64,000 nucleotides of DNA from contig LLCB01000097.1 of NCBI GenBank assembly GCA_001414345.1, forward strand, positions 1 through 64,000. Direction: 5' to 3'. This stretch comes from Hymenoscyphus infarciens. Taxonomy: Eukaryota > Ascomycota > Leotiomycetes > Helotiales > Helotiaceae. The position numbers were made by a program, and so were the translations under genes. Position 1 is the first letter of the stretch. The number at the start of each line of letters is the position of its first letter. Below the pieces are notes generated by a model. The model saw only the letters and a list, made by a program, of their open reading frames with translations, was not told where the DNA came from and searched no databases. Below, in pieces: positions 35,212-46,901 of this stretch.

Positions 35212-36087
35212 GATGGCGGATGACAGTGTATGCTCCTGAAAAGGAAGACGAGATGGTAGATTTGTATGTACAGATGGAGATGATAGCTGTGACGATTGCG
35301 CGGTGGGAGGAAGAGTTGTGGTGGAGGTGGTTTGTTAGGAGATGGATTTCAGCGGTTGGCTTAGTCCCACCAGCTGCTGATGCTATGCTAGGCTAAGGTA
35401 CCAGGCTGCAGTGAACACGCCGACCTTTTGCAGCCTCCCCTGTACACGTAGCCCCGTCGCAACGTCGCAAAAACCATTCACCACCACATCCTCCTACATC
35501 AGGCTGCACCAGCCTGTCTTGCATTGTTTAACTGTATACTGTCATTATTTCTGTAGCAAAGAATTCTTATTGTTAACACTTCAATATATGCACACCTAGG
35601 AAGTCCTAGCTGGTGCAGAAATTCAAGCGGGGCGGGGGTTTTTTGGAGGTGTTGTCAAGTGCTGGGTGTCAGCCTTGTCATCGGAGAATTAGAATCCTTC
35701 TTCCCTAGCACACCTAGCTACAGTACCTCTACCTAGCTACAGAGCTATCTGAAGCTTGCCTCCTCCCAAGCTTCGCTGGTAGATTCGATTACACGCATAC
35801 ATCATTCTGCTACTAGTACTCCGACAAATACATCAGCGCAATTCTCGCTCTGGGCTCTTTTGCTGCCAGCGCAGGAATTGAAGCAGGCACCAGGCTCAGG
35901 CTTACAACCCGTCATCTTTTCACTCTGTTTCTAATACGTTTTATTTTAGTGACTAAGGTATATATATCTGACGCGTTTGAACTCTACGCTAACAACAGTG
36001 GTATCTGGTACACATTCATCAAGACAAGATAGGAAATTCGTTTCCGGCGTCGAGCCATCGGTGCCCTTCCAGAGGCCCCGTCTACCA
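35212..36087. other. RAD23 upstream region and 3' flank of the membrane-protein gene
   Basis: No supported gene. Short ORFs here lack coding character. The RAD23 promoter should lie in the first few hundred bases; I see no clear regulatory motif. Confidence 0.5.
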
Positions 36088-37644
36088 TCACTCTCCTACT
36101 TTTTGCAGGGACTTCTTCCTGAAGTTATACCCAGAGAGGCTATTTCGTGGTGCTGCGTTCAATATAAATTCAGGTAAGGGCGGTGTTACGCTCCTCTCCC
36201 CAATTTGCAGCCGTTCTATCTCTTCTTTCTCCATCTTCTTCCGAATGCTATCCAAGCTTTCGCTGTGTGTCAATCCGATTGGACTCGAAGGGAGACTCCC
36301 GCTTCGCATTCGATGAATCGATCTTATGCTCTGTCGGTCCGAGATCAGTTGTCCCGCGTTGGGCGCCGCTGTCACAATTGTGCCAGGTGTGGCTTCCGGT
36401 GCGGGAGTGGGCGAATCGGTTCGGAATAGAGGATGGATATGAGCTTCGTTGGTGCTCTCTGTTGGACTAGTATTCCGTGAGCCTCTGAAGCGCTCTCTGT
36501 CGCTCGGACTTTGTGCGGGACTGTAGCTGCGGCTTCGTGTTCTCGTCTTTGGCGGCTCAAGGTCGAGGGGAAATCCGGGGCTAGGACTTCGCGAAGTGGT
36601 TGGACTCGCTGGAATAGTTTCCAGGAATCTTTGAGGGGTTGGCGAGACTGATTCGACAGCATGTCTTGAGTGTGCGTCAACGGCGGATGTGTCCCAAGAG
36701 TCGAATCCATCGTCCATATTGCTATGCGAGGAGTTGATGGACGTTGGTCGGTGAGGGGACTTGTGTCCACCTTGGATAAGGCGGGTCTTGGAGGTAATGG
36801 GGCGTACGACTTGCGACAACGAAGACCTGATCGAATACATGGCGTCTGATCCAGCGCGGGATCTGCCGCTAGAAGAGGGAGGAGTTCTAGAGTCCAACGA
36901 AGACTCCTCTCGATGGTCGATATTTCGATCTGCTGCGTCTTGCGCTGGCATCTTATTCGACTCCTCCATCTGTGGGAACATCTCCCGTTCCGGTTCGGAA
37001 CGATATGGATGGCTCTCTTCTTGGAAATTCTTCTTCTTCTGAATGACGAGCATACATATCAGAAATAGTGCTTGCGACAACAGGTAAACCGCCCACACGA
37101 TGAAACCCCCCGTCACTAGTCTAGCGGAGACAATGAGAGACTCCTGAGGAATATTCGGAAACTGGTTTATCGTCATCCCCAGCAGTATTGACGACGAAAC
37201 AGCAGCCAGCACTCCAAACGCCCCAGCAATTCCAGCCAGGAGGTAAGTAGACCTTCGTCCACGTCCAAAGTCCTGGATATGAGCACCGTTGCGATACCGA
37301 AACTGCCTTCCAAGCATTATCATAAGTAGCGAAACATCAACGCCAACCAGCGATGATGAGACAATAGCCGCAAGTCTCGAATTAAGGAGGGGTGGAGACT
37401 GCGGAAGTGCAGTAGCGAATATTATGTCGAAGGTCAACATCGCGACGCCGCTCGACACAGACAGTGCACCAAGCACCAACGACAGTGCCTGAGATGCCCC
37501 CATCTTGTCAGGATTGAAGAATTTCAAATTGTCAGTAGATGGATGAGAATCGTCCAGGACAGGCTCGATGCGGGGTATGCCTCTTCTAGAAGGTGATGTT
37601 GAACTAGGTTTCAAACGAATGACGGAAGCAAATAGTGTCTTCAA
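36088..37644 (-). CDS. Four-helix membrane protein with long disordered tail, function unknown
   Basis: A single open frame of 518 residues without visible introns. Hydrophobic segments lie at about residues 51-80, 91-112, 132-158 and 176-201, separated by short basic loops (GRQFRYRNG, GRGRRSTY), giving a four-pass topology like MARVEL-type or other small fungal membrane proteins. The tail of ~310 residues is polar and rich in S, P, T and R, with many SP and TP dipeptides (for example SRSPSPGFP, SYSPAQSPSD), which suggests cytosolic phospho-regulation. It ends with a basic segment, YNFRKKSLQKVGE. I do not recognise a named family. The true start could be the Met at residue 48 (MGASQAL), directly before the first helix. 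Confidence 0.75.
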   Translation of the reverse strand: MKTLFASVIRLKPSSTSPSRRGIPRIEPVLDDSHPSTDNLKFFNPDKMGASQALSLVLGALSVSSGVAMLTFDIIFATALPQSPPLLNSRLAAIVSSSLVGVDVSLLMIMLGRQFRYRNGAHIQDFGRGRRSTYLLAGIAGAFGVLAAVSSSILLGMTINQFPNIPQESLIVSARLVTGGFIVWAVYLLSQALFLICMLVIQKKKNFQEESHPYRSEPEREMFPQMEESNKMPAQDAADRNIDHREESSLDSRTPPSSSGRSRAGSDAMYSIRSSLSQVVRPITSKTRLIQGGHKSPHRPTSINSSHSNMDDGFDSWDTSAVDAHSRHAVESVSPTPQRFLETIPASPTTSRSPSPGFPLDLEPPKTRTRSRSYSPAQSPSDRERFRGSRNTSPTESTNEAHIHPLFRTDSPTPAPEATPGTIVTAAPNAGQLISDRQSIRSIHRMRSGSLPSSPIGLTHSESLDSIRKKMEKEEIERLQIGERSVTPPLPEFILNAAPRNSLSGYNFRKKSLQKVGE

Positions 37645-40600
37645 CTAAACACCGAAGGGACTTTGGCAGGTCTGATAGCTGTCTTTCAAAGACTGAGTGT
37701 CGATGACCACCCGAGGCTCGTCCAAGTATTTCGGGTTTCACTTCTGGTCCCAATGGTAAATTCTTGAAAGGTTGTGTCTCGTATCAAGCGTCCTACGCAG
37801 TCACACAGCTTCTCTCCTCTTTTCTTTTCCGAAAACGAGTTTTCTGTGCGCAGAATGGGTCCGAGAAAGCAATTTAGCGGGTTGGTCGCAGATTTTTGTG
37901 TAATGATGAGACGCGGTCGTCGCTTGATTCCGTTGGCATGGATTTCTACCGGCTCGGTGCAGTAAACGTCAAGAAGAACGCGCGTGTTTGACGAGGTATG
38001 ACGGGAAAATGCTTCACCACTGTCGAATAATATTTTTGCTTTCGGAATCGGAATTATGGGATGAATGGACAGAGTTTCCAGTTCGTCGGAATGGTAGGAT
38101 TCCTGACCCGGCGGGGTCTTTTTGGGTGGTGCGGCAGCCGCAAAGTGGGCTGGTTTGTTTATATCAAACCCCCACCACAGTCAAGCAATGAATACCCCGG
38201 AGTTTCCTCGCCCGCAAACAAGCAGCACTCGGCCTGGATCGACGAGAGTTGACGATGCGAGAAAAATGAACAGCACAACCCTTTCAAACGACGAGCAATG
38301 AGGTGGGAGGAGATGGGCAATGTTGTATAGGTTTTGTTTTCTTTCTTCCAGCTCCACGCGTCGATGTCGCGTGGTGGGAATTCTTTTTACTGGCTCCTTG
38401 CCCTGTACCGCTTCGCCGTCGCTGTTGGTCGTAGACGCGGGGTCTGATACTTCCTTGGAAAGAAGGGTATATCTGCACGACTAAGGTTGGACACCGCAGT
38501 AAGCCAGTCCAGAGGGCCAATTGAGAAGCCAACAAGGTCGGAGGCGTCGGTATGTGTTTTTTGGAATGCTGGTCCGGAAATGAGGAATTCGAAGTCGATT
38601 CCAATTCGCATCTATTCCGCTAGAGAGGTAGATGCAGGTATTTCGAGCTGTGGACCTGAAGTTGCTGAGGGACTCAGTGAAGAGCGAACAGTACTTCGTA
38701 AGTACAGTTAGTTGTAGAAAACAGTGGGCGAGCGATGCGAAAGTTCGACTTCTCCCAACGCGGAAAATGCCTCACTCTTATGGAAGGGCTCTTTTCCAAG
38801 TAAACAGTCCGTGGTTTTGTTATGATGGGGCATTGTATGGGTTTCTCCTCCATGCATCCTTGTTCTCATCCGTTCTTCCAGACTTTCCAGCCTCCCTCCC
38901 TGCAGCAGAGAGGGCCTTGGAGTTGCGCTTCTGCACTCTTCTATAAGTAAGTGGGCTAACACCGCACTGATCCCGAAGGTACCGGGCGTACCGTTTCTGA
39001 AGAAAGACATCATCGACCAGCGCACTCAGTGGTGGTTGGCTGAGACGGAAAAGTCCACCAAAGTTTCCCCCGCTGATCCAAAAGTCTTTGAAATTCTGGC
39101 CTTGTGAGCACCCTGTAAAATGGTAGGACAGCCTTGGTGTCGGAAATTTTGGCCCCTGTTGGAGGCGAGGCCTGCTACTTACTAGTAGAGCCCTGTTGAG
39201 TCTTGACTCTTGAGATGAGTTGAGGTCTAAACTCACCATGTTCTACGGGGATCAAGCCTTGGTCGATCGAATTTAATCCCAGCATCTCATCCAACTTATG
39301 CGATTGGACTTTCAGCGTGAACAAGGCTCAAGCTGACAAAGTACTGTCAAGCCCCATACGGCATGCTTAACATTTGCAGATGGTGGTGCATTGGTGGGAT
39401 GCTAATGCCGGGAGCGTTGTTAGTCCAGGTACAACCAACGGTTGTCGTGAGGGGAACCTCAAAATAGACGGCATGTTCCTCGTCCTCAACAATTCGAAAC
39501 TCGGCACTCGAGAGATTGTACAATCGTGCCCAACGGCCAGCGGAGAGCGAAGAGGAGATCCGATCACCAACCTGGAAAACTCAGATCCGGCAAGCCCTGG
39601 AAAGAGTTCCGCTCCCTAGACTCGGCAGCGATAAAGTGGAGAGACTAAGTCGAGCTTCATTTCCCTCTGCAACAGGGAAGAATCGAGAGGTGCCGATTTC
39701 CAATTACTGGATGGAAGAACCAGGCAGATAAAAGCTGACTATTTTCACCCTCATTTCAATATTCGCTAAGGCAAGGGAGCTTTTGAGATAATGCACTTCC
39801 CATCATCACATTTATCAGATCTCTCACAATTTGGATTGGGCTTCGGCTTCGAAAACCAATATTCCCATAAGGTTGTCGATACCGCAGATCAAAACAGAAT
39901 AATGGAAGACGGAAAGTGATCTTATTTTGCAATTTTTATTTAGCTAATATTGAGACTTGACGCCACTTGGGTCAAATAATACAGAATACAGAAGACTTTC
40001 CCGACTCTCCAGACTTATCAATAACTCCCCGATAGCTGATGATGCAAACCCCTGCAAGCATAGAACAGATACCCAGACCTGGCAAACGTCGTCCCAACCT
40101 CACGAACAGACCTTCTGAAATAAACCATCTTCGGGCAATACTATCCAATAGGATTCCCACGATACATCATAGCAAAAGTCAATTGGAAAGGAAGCAAGCG
40201 GCACTTCGAAGAACAGACTCATCGGGGATAGGGAAGGAGATCTTGAAACGAAGCTATTCAGCGCCGCCGTCAAAGAGACGTTGAACCACCAGGGGGTATC
40301 AGGATTCGTGGGAAACCCTCGAACTTTTACACCTAAATAGGGCCTTTTCTCTGTCGCTTTGTTCCACAACACAACTCGAAAAAACAAATCCAAGCTACAA
40401 AGCTAATAGTAACTATACAGACTCTGTTATGATTTCAATTTTCATTTTGAAAAACGATGTTGTTGAGGTTAGTACTATTAGATTTGGTGGTAATCTGGAT
40501 TCCCACGAATCCTTACACCCCCTGGTGAACCATACGCGGCCCGGACCAGCCCTTTTTGGATCTGCTGTGAACAGGTCTTTGCTCAAGTTAGTTGCATGCT

Positions 40601-41543
40601 AAAAGGATTTTGAAACAAACTTCCAAATCAGAACAAAAAAAAGGAACGGAAAGGGCATGGGTCTTTACTTGCTTTTTTTCGATATCCTCTTCAAATCCTT
40701 CGCAACATACGCCAGAGATGAAGAAGCAGAAGATTACCTAAAGGGGGTCCCTACCTCGTTATGGATTTCACCGCAGCTCTAGGAATGCTTTTTATACATC
40801 TCGTGATAGTGTCACCTGATCGCTCTGCTTCTTCTCCAGCTCGTACTCTGTACAATCTCGTACCTTACTTCGATTTTGCTGTTGCACATCTATGTCATTC
40901 TACATGCGATTCTCTCTCGATCGTCATTGATATTTCGCGGAACTGGGAATCTCTCCCGAAGAATGTAACCCCAGGTTTCCGGCCAATAGGAGGATTATTT
41001 TCACTTTCTAGAATGTTTTTTCTACACAAGAATCAAGCCTCAAAATTGAGGGCTCTCGATCAGGGTACGGCATCGGCCTCACTCGGCGAGTCTACAATCA
41101 ATTCGGGTTGCTCCCATTTCCCGGGGATTCGGTTCGGCTTGACAGTAAGTTGAACCACAATGCACTCCTACCCCAAGGAGGAGAAGAGTGCCGATTTTTC
41201 AGCTGGCTCTGTTAAAGCTTCACATTCCAGCAGAGAAGGGCCTTCTAATCATCACGCGAATGGCCTGTTCTGGTCGAGTTTCGGGGTTCTCGCTGAACTA
41301 CCACAAGCCTTCTGTCTTGCCTACACCAGGGCTCTGTTGGTTTATTGGCCGGGAGGTGAAAGGAGTGATCGATCGCTATGCGGGCTCCTCTCCGTGACGA
41401 TGGCGACGATACGATGCACGATGGTGGTTGAAGGTTTTCAATGGTTTGGTCTTGGGGGGTTTTGTATATTATAAGGTGTCGGGTCGCACGAGCAGTACAT
41501 AAACGGTTGCTACGCACCACAGCATTGACCATCAGTTCATGCG
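37645..41543. other. Long intergenic region between divergent genes, with gene relics
   Basis: This 3.9-kb gap separates the minus-strand membrane-protein gene from the plus-strand 2EXR gene, so both promoters lie in it. Fragments with coding character remain on the minus strand at 39600-39370 and 39120-38930, described separately. No intact gene is supported; plus-strand frames such as 40761-41153 have no coding features. Confidence 0.5.
38930..39600 (-). pseudogene. Broken cupin-like gene fragments
   Basis: On the minus strand from about 39590 to 39370 an uninterrupted frame reads through VGDRISSSLSAGRWARLYNL, EFRIVEDEEHAVYFEVPL, TTTVGCTWTNNAPGISIP and PPMHHH. The PPMHHH motif in this setting resembles the first metal-binding box of small fungal cupin-domain proteins, but the expected continuation (a following acidic residue and second box) is replaced by a stop. 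A second coding-like stretch in another frame at about 39120-38930 includes GQNFKDFWISGGNFGGLF and LQKRYARYLRD. I infer a decayed gene; the family link is tentative. Confidence 0.35.
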
Positions 41544-42554
41544 ATGCAAATGCAGGTCATGAGTAGCAATTCTTCAGCGAAATGTACCGCAACGCACCTC
41601 TCGGTCCCCTCGTTACCTTCGTCATCACCTATTTGTTCACCAACGGCCTCGATATTCTCGTCGTTGACGTCGCCTGGAACACCCATTACACCGGGCTTCC
41701 CTACCTCATCGCACTCTATTTATACTTCTCTATCCGATCCACCGGCAGAGTTCAATCCAACGGTGCCTAAAGTTATTGCTGGTTTTCACCACTTCGCAGA
41801 GTTACCCCCGGAGTTGAGAAGAAGGATATGGGCTCTAACTCTTCCTCCACCGAGGCGTGTCGAGATTTCTTATATGCCTTTGAGTGAAAGTCATCGCTAT
41901 CTTCCTTCTACTGAGTGTACAGGATATACTTCTCGCTCATGTATTCCAGTTGCATTGCATGTCACTCAGGAGTCTCGCGGTGTCGCTACCCAGTCTGGGT
42001 ACGAGTTATCTTTTGGGTTGTTGTATACGGAGCCAAAGGTCTGGTTTAAGCCTGGTTGCGATGTTCTTTATTTTGGATCTGGAGCTGGGGGAACTTCAGA
42101 AGCGAAAGCGTTAGATGCTTATAAGCACTTCATCCAAACAGTTACCCTCATCGACCCGAGGTCCTTGGGTAGAGTCAAGCGAATAGCCATTGAAGAAACT
42201 CTATTTGGCTCTCTATCAAGCGCGACCTTGGGAGCTCAGGCGTCAAGTTCTGGTCTGTGCGAACTGCAAGAGGATTGGAGGATGCTTCAATTTTGGGAAT
42301 CAATCAAGTTGAAGTTTACGGGGTTGGAGAATATCACTTTTCTGTCGAAGAGAGAGGATGTTAGGAGGGGTCCACCATTTTCGGGGTTGTTTTTACCTGT
42401 TGAGTGGTTGAGGGAAAGTGAGTGGAAGGAGAGGGTTTCGGGGTTCGAGGGCCGGGTTGGTGATGCTGTCACGGTTGTGGGGAGAGGGAGTGTTGGTGGG
42501 TGTAAGTGGGTCGTTCCTAGATGGAGGGTTGTGGAGGGGATGGGTGTTGGCTGA
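41544..42554 (+). CDS. 2EXR domain-containing protein
   Basis: A single exon encoding 336 residues. The first ~75 residues are low-complexity S/P/T. The 2EXR domain starts near residue 80 with the signature FHHFAELPPELRRRIWALTL followed by PPPRRVEISY and continues through ALHVTQESRGVATQSGYELSF to FKPGCDVLYFG, where the family core ends. The remainder contains LGRVKRIAIEE and WRMLQFWESIKLKFTGLENI, usual for these proteins, then a glycine-rich end. 2EXR proteins are a large, fungus-specific family of unknown function, often near effector or accessory regions. Start at the first ATG of the frame; ATG at residue 6 is an alternative. Confidence 0.85.
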   Translation: MQMQVMSSNSSAKCTATHLSVPSLPSSSPICSPTASIFSSLTSPGTPITPGFPTSSHSIYTSLSDPPAEFNPTVPKVIAGFHHFAELPPELRRRIWALTLPPPRRVEISYMPLSESHRYLPSTECTGYTSRSCIPVALHVTQESRGVATQSGYELSFGLLYTEPKVWFKPGCDVLYFGSGAGGTSEAKALDAYKHFIQTVTLIDPRSLGRVKRIAIEETLFGSLSSATLGAQASSSGLCELQEDWRMLQFWESIKLKFTGLENITFLSKREDVRRGPPFSGLFLPVEWLRESEWKERVSGFEGRVGDAVTVVGRGSVGGCKWVVPRWRVVEGMGVG

Positions 42555-44871
42555 ACTTTGATGGGGGCGTTGGGTATGGAGTTGGTTGGTTGGTTTATGT
42601 TTGAAACGTTGAGGATGGAGTCTACTGTTTTCTTGGGTAGGCTGCGATGGAGTGCTTCTCCCGTCCGCGTTTGGTTTTTCACGAAAAGCTAGTTGAAAGT
42701 TTCGGAGTTTGAAGGTATTATGGGTGGCTAGAGTGTGCATTTACGTTTTTGTTTACGTTTACTTCTGCTTTTCCTCGGGTAGGCTTCTGTTGGAATGTTA
42801 CTGGGCTCGGTAACTTTGTATCACCAGGCAGGGGCGTATGGTCTGGGTTTTGGAAAGTCAGTACTTTGTATGCTGGCTTGAAGGAGTTATAAGATTATTG
42901 GATCATTGCATATTCACGGTTATTTCAGACCTTAATATAATAATTTAATTGTTTAATTCTGATGAAAAATACCAAGTTCTAAAAAAAAAAATGGGTTTTG
43001 CGACACTGAACGTATGAAGTTCCTCGGGTGATGTGCGCGCATGGGTTTGTTACTACTAATTCATTTTTCGGTGACAGTAATGGTTATAAATGGCCCCTTT
43101 GAAGATTATCTCTATTAAACTATCAAACAGAGCCAACTGTGGAACAACCGACTTCTTTTCTTCTTCCTTGCAAGTCATCGGTTATCGAAGCAGCTTTGAT
43201 TATATGTAACTGATCTTGCAACTGAGGAGAATTATCAATAAGATGTTGTTAGGAAGGTGTTCAACAGAATATTGATTTTTTGAATTTCGTGTTACGGTGT
43301 TTGTTTTTAGATAGTGTTCTTATATCTCAAGTTTTGAGGATACAGTATAGATCCAAATCTTGTACTGGAGAGAATTTAGGATATGTAAAAGTCATTCTCA
43401 CAGTTTGGCCAAAACAATAGAAGCTTCCATGTATTCTTAGGTTTTACTGGAGACTTTCCTAACAGTGAGGTCATACCGTCACAATTATGAATTATGAGGG
43501 GGGGGGAAATTTAGGCAATATGTTTGAGGTACTAGACTCGGTCAGTACTTTCCTTGCACAGACCGGTCTTATTACCTTATGATTCTTGCAGACTTTGAAA
43601 TATTATCCAAGTGTGCTATTGAGTGTTAAGAAATGAGTTCCTATCCCATTGCTCAAGTTTCCGAGATTTTTCCGAGATTCTTTTGCATGACCTAAGTAAA
43701 GGTAGCTTTATTTGTTCACGGAGTAGCGATTGAAGCACATACTCTAGAATATGGTATGCTTCGAACTTATTTCTCAGAATCATCCTTCGAAGCTGTGCAG
43801 TGAAACAGTACTAAACAAATAGTAGCACCTGAAATGGACCCAAGGTTTCGAGAAATGGTACCGGAAGTAAAACTCGTTGATTGGGTAAGACTTTGGCCTT
43901 CGAATTGAGCATGCCCTTCTTTACAATGAAGTCTCCGAGTAACGGAGAGACTGAAGTAAGTTCATAAAATGGAATGGCTTTGGGGATAGAGTTTTTCTTA
44001 CACCTACACGTACACAAGTACAAATCACACGTCCCGCAAAAGAAGGACCATCACAACCTCGTGCTTCTACAGTCGCAGGAAGGTTGAAACGAGGACGATA
44101 TAGTGATTGGATTCGAGAAAGATCAATCAAGAATTCATTCAAAAAGAGAAAAAGCTCTACGCGAGTGTTCCTCAGATTCTTCTTCGTCATAGATTTTGTA
44201 TTCAATATTCACGGATTTAACATGTGACGTGGTATTTTTGAAATTGGATGGTGCATTTGTGGGAAACTAGACTTTACATAATGGTGTAACTATAACCACT
44301 AGAACAGTGATGTGTGACTTGTGATCATTGGACTGGTACCAAGAAGCCTGAATAGGCATGTAGAAAGGCTCAAGTACCAAGAAGAAATAGCAAGTTAAAG
44401 TGACCAGGTAACAGCTCAACATAAGAATATGAAAACAATTGAAATCTGATGGACTTTGTAGAATGGGACTCCTAACTCTTTACGACAGATTCTTATCTAT
44501 AATGTAAGCCTATGCTTTACATATGATAGGTATCATTACCAACTCAAACGGGCTTTATTCAACAGGACCGGTGACTACCAGATAGATTTCTTGCGAGTCG
44601 GTAAACCCGACTGGCTGGGTTTGTGGAAGCTGTAGATAGCTAGTGTAATGAGGGTACTCGAACTCCCGCCAGTGTTACTACAATATCACCTCGGAATCCC
44701 ATCAAGCTCACCTGGTCCTTTCCCTCATCTGAATCGGACGAAGAATTCCAAGAATTCCATACTGTTGCAACGCGTTTGGGCGACAGACCTCCACAGCGGA
44801 AATGAGCAATCGTAAAAGTATCATTATGTCGACGAATTATGTATTTGTTCGACGATCGGGTATCGTAGTGA
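42555..44871. other. Intergenic region between 2EXR and FAF1 genes
   Basis: No supported gene in 2.3 kb. The first 150 bases are G+T-rich, as in the 3' flank of the AT-hook gene. Short homopolymer runs occur near 42980 (A) and 43500 (G). Short ORFs at 43811-44205 on the minus strand lack recognisable content. Confidence 0.5.
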
Positions 44872-45812
44872 CTATCGTCCTCGTTTGCCATTTCCTCTTC
44901 CCCTCCCACCGCCTCTTCCCCCTCTGCTACTCGAACTCTTCTTCGGGCCTTCGATATCGTGTATGTCCTTCTTGCTCAACTTCAATGTGCCGCCGGAGAA
45001 TTTACCCACTGCGGGAGCACCAACCCCTCTGTCCCTCTTTCCTTCATTGCGGGTGCTGGCCTTCATTTTTGCCTTTTCGAGAATAATGCCGTTTTCGCGG
45101 GCTTCCCTCCTTCTCATGTCTTCCTTCTCGTTTTGTTTGGAAACGATTCCCTTTCTGTGTGCGATTGGCATCCTCTCTTGTTTGAATATTGAACCTTGAG
45201 ATCCCAAAGCTTGCAACCGTAGATCCGTCGCCTTATGCCTGTTCGTTCCACTGGAAGTCGCGTTTCCGCCGGAATCGAGGAGGTGAGACTCAGAGAGGAG
45301 ACGTTGGAGGGCAAGATCTTTCTTCAGATTGGCTTCTTCGGAGGCGTCTTCGTCGTCTATCTTCGTACCTGATATGTCGCGGACGAGGGATAGTGTAGGT
45401 GTGCTTGTGGGGATCTTGGAACTCTGCAAATATGGTGAGCCAGGAAGTACCTCATGAGTGGAATTTGTCTTACCATAAATGCCTTCAATTCCTCTTTTGA
45501 CATGGCCGCCATTCGTGTCTGCGCATCCGTATGCTCAACTACCTCGACTCCTCCCTCTTCTGGCTCTGATATCCCACCCCATTCTTCCTCCTCATCTCCT
45601 TCATCCTCGGATAGTTCTTCTACCTCTTGCACCGCTTTTTGCACAACGGGTAAGGGTTTGAATTGAGCCTCAAAGTGCCGACGAAATATCTCTTGCGCGT
45701 CTAGTTCTGAGGCCTCGGATTCTTCGCTGCTCGATCGTTCTTCCGGTCTCTTTGAATTTGAGGCAGTAGCTGCGCCAATCTGCCTCTTCCTCTTCCCCAA
45801 GTTTGTAGACAT
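44872..45812 (-). CDS. FAF1: 40S ribosomal subunit assembly factor Faf1-like protein
   Basis: Two exons on the minus strand, 45812-45474 and 45423-44872, joined in phase 0 over a 49-nt intron (GTAAGA to TTGCAG), giving 296 residues. The product starts MSTNLGKRKRQIG with a basic signal, has an acidic middle (EELSEDEGDEEEEW), and keeps the family C-terminus: GSIFKQERMPIAHRKGIVSK, a basic helix, VGKFSGGTLKLSKKDIHDI and an RGG-type basic tail. Yeast Faf1 is a nucleolar SSU-processome-associated factor needed for 18S rRNA maturation. The gene is divergent to HIS6 with only 208 bp between start codons. Identification is from the conserved C-terminal pattern. Confidence 0.8.
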
Positions 45813-46020
45813 GTCGTACCTAGATAGTTGTAGGATTGTTCCAGCTTGTGAATGAGGGACCAAAAATATTCCAGAACGAGCAGCGAAGTCGGTCCGAAGT
45901 TTGACCGATCACCAAGTTCTTGTTGGCTTTACCCCACTAGCAGTCTAGAGCGCGTCAACCTCACCTTTGAGTTCAATCCAGCAATTTGACCCTCCCAGAA
46001 ACCAATATCTCGCATACCCC
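45813..46020. promoter_or_regulatory. Short bidirectional promoter between FAF1 and HIS6
   Basis: The 208 bp between the two start codons must carry both promoters and leaders. A frame extending HIS6 upstream to 45967 is open but lacks family similarity. I looked for a perfect general-amino-acid-control site (TGACTCA) and did not find one. Confidence 0.55.
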
Positions 46021-46901
46021 ATGACGAAGTTTAGGCCCTGTATAGACCTACATTCTGGTCAGGTCAAGCAAATTGTCGGTGGCACATTGACAACTGCCTC
46101 CGCCGATCTCAAAACCAATTATGTTTCCAATCTTCCTGCTAGCCACTTTGCCAAATTATACAGGGACAATGGACTTGAAGGGGCACATGTTATTATGCTA
46201 GGACCAGGCAATGAAGAGGCCGCTAGGGAAGCATTGGCTGAGTGGCCGAATGGGTTGCAGGTAGGAGGAGGAATTACAGATGAAAATGCCAAACAATGGA
46301 TCGCTTGGGGCGCTGAAAAGGTAAGTTGGAGCTATCGTTACTTTTCCTCCTACATGCGCTAATAAGACAAGTAGGTGATTATCACATCCTTCCTCTTTCC
46401 ATCTGGAAAATTCTCCCAAGAACACCTCATCTCTGTTTTGTCTGCCCTGAGTGGCGACAAGGAGAAGCTAGTTATTGACCTTAGCTGTCGGAGAAAAGAC
46501 AATACCTGGTTTGTGACGATGAACAAATGGCAGACAATTACAGACATGGAGATCAACGAGAGTCAGTTTCCTTACTTTCCAAGTACGCGAATAAGCACTG
46601 ACATGTGGCAGCTTCAATAAAGTCCCTGGAACCATATTGCTCTGAATTTCTCATCCACGCTGCTGATAATGAGGGCCTACAAAAAGGAATCGACGAACAT
46701 CTTGTAGAGAAACTCGCACAGTGGTGCAGTATACCTGTCACTTATGCTGGAGGTGGCCGCAATCTCCAAGACTTGGACTACGTAAAGACCTTGAGCAATG
46801 GCCACGTTGACCTTACAATCGGAAGTGCACTTGATGTGTTCGGCGGCTCGGGAGTAACTTTCGAAGAATGTGTCAAGTGGAATGAGAACTCGAAGAATTG
46901 A
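46021..46901 (+). CDS. HIS6: 1-(5-phosphoribosyl)-5-[(5-phosphoribosylamino)methylideneamino]imidazole-4-carboxamide isomerase
   Basis: Three exons: 46021-46320, 46375-46561 and 46612-46901, total 258 residues, the expected length (yeast His6 is 261). It is the fourth step of histidine synthesis, an Amadori isomerisation of ProFAR to PRFAR on a TIM barrel. The start [20 protein letters not shown] carries the first catalytic Asp; [10 protein letters not shown] carries the second. Also seen are [20 protein letters not shown], the [20 protein letters not shown] segment, [13 protein letters not shown] and a C-terminal [13 protein letters not shown] phosphate-binding loop. Intron 2 uses a GTCAGT donor. 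The upstream in-frame ATG at 45967 was rejected because family proteins start at MTKFRPCID. Confidence 0.95.

Noticed and set aside
38387..38611. Minus-strand ORF starting MRIGIDFEFLIS, reminiscent of the first strand of amidoligase-like proteins
   Set aside because: Only about ten residues are suggestive and no catalytic motif follows.
40761..41153. 130-codon plus-strand ORF upstream of the 2EXR gene
   Set aside because: Composition and lack of any recognisable motif suggest chance; it probably lies in promoter DNA.
44640..44720. tRNA-like T-arm (AGTTCGAGTA) on the minus strand
   Set aside because: The stems do not pair and no matching acceptor or anticodon arm can be built.
45967..46020. 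Upstream in-frame ATG extending HIS6 by 18 residues
   Set aside because: The family starts at MTKFRPCID; the extension is not conserved in known His6 proteins and would consume part of the short shared promoter.
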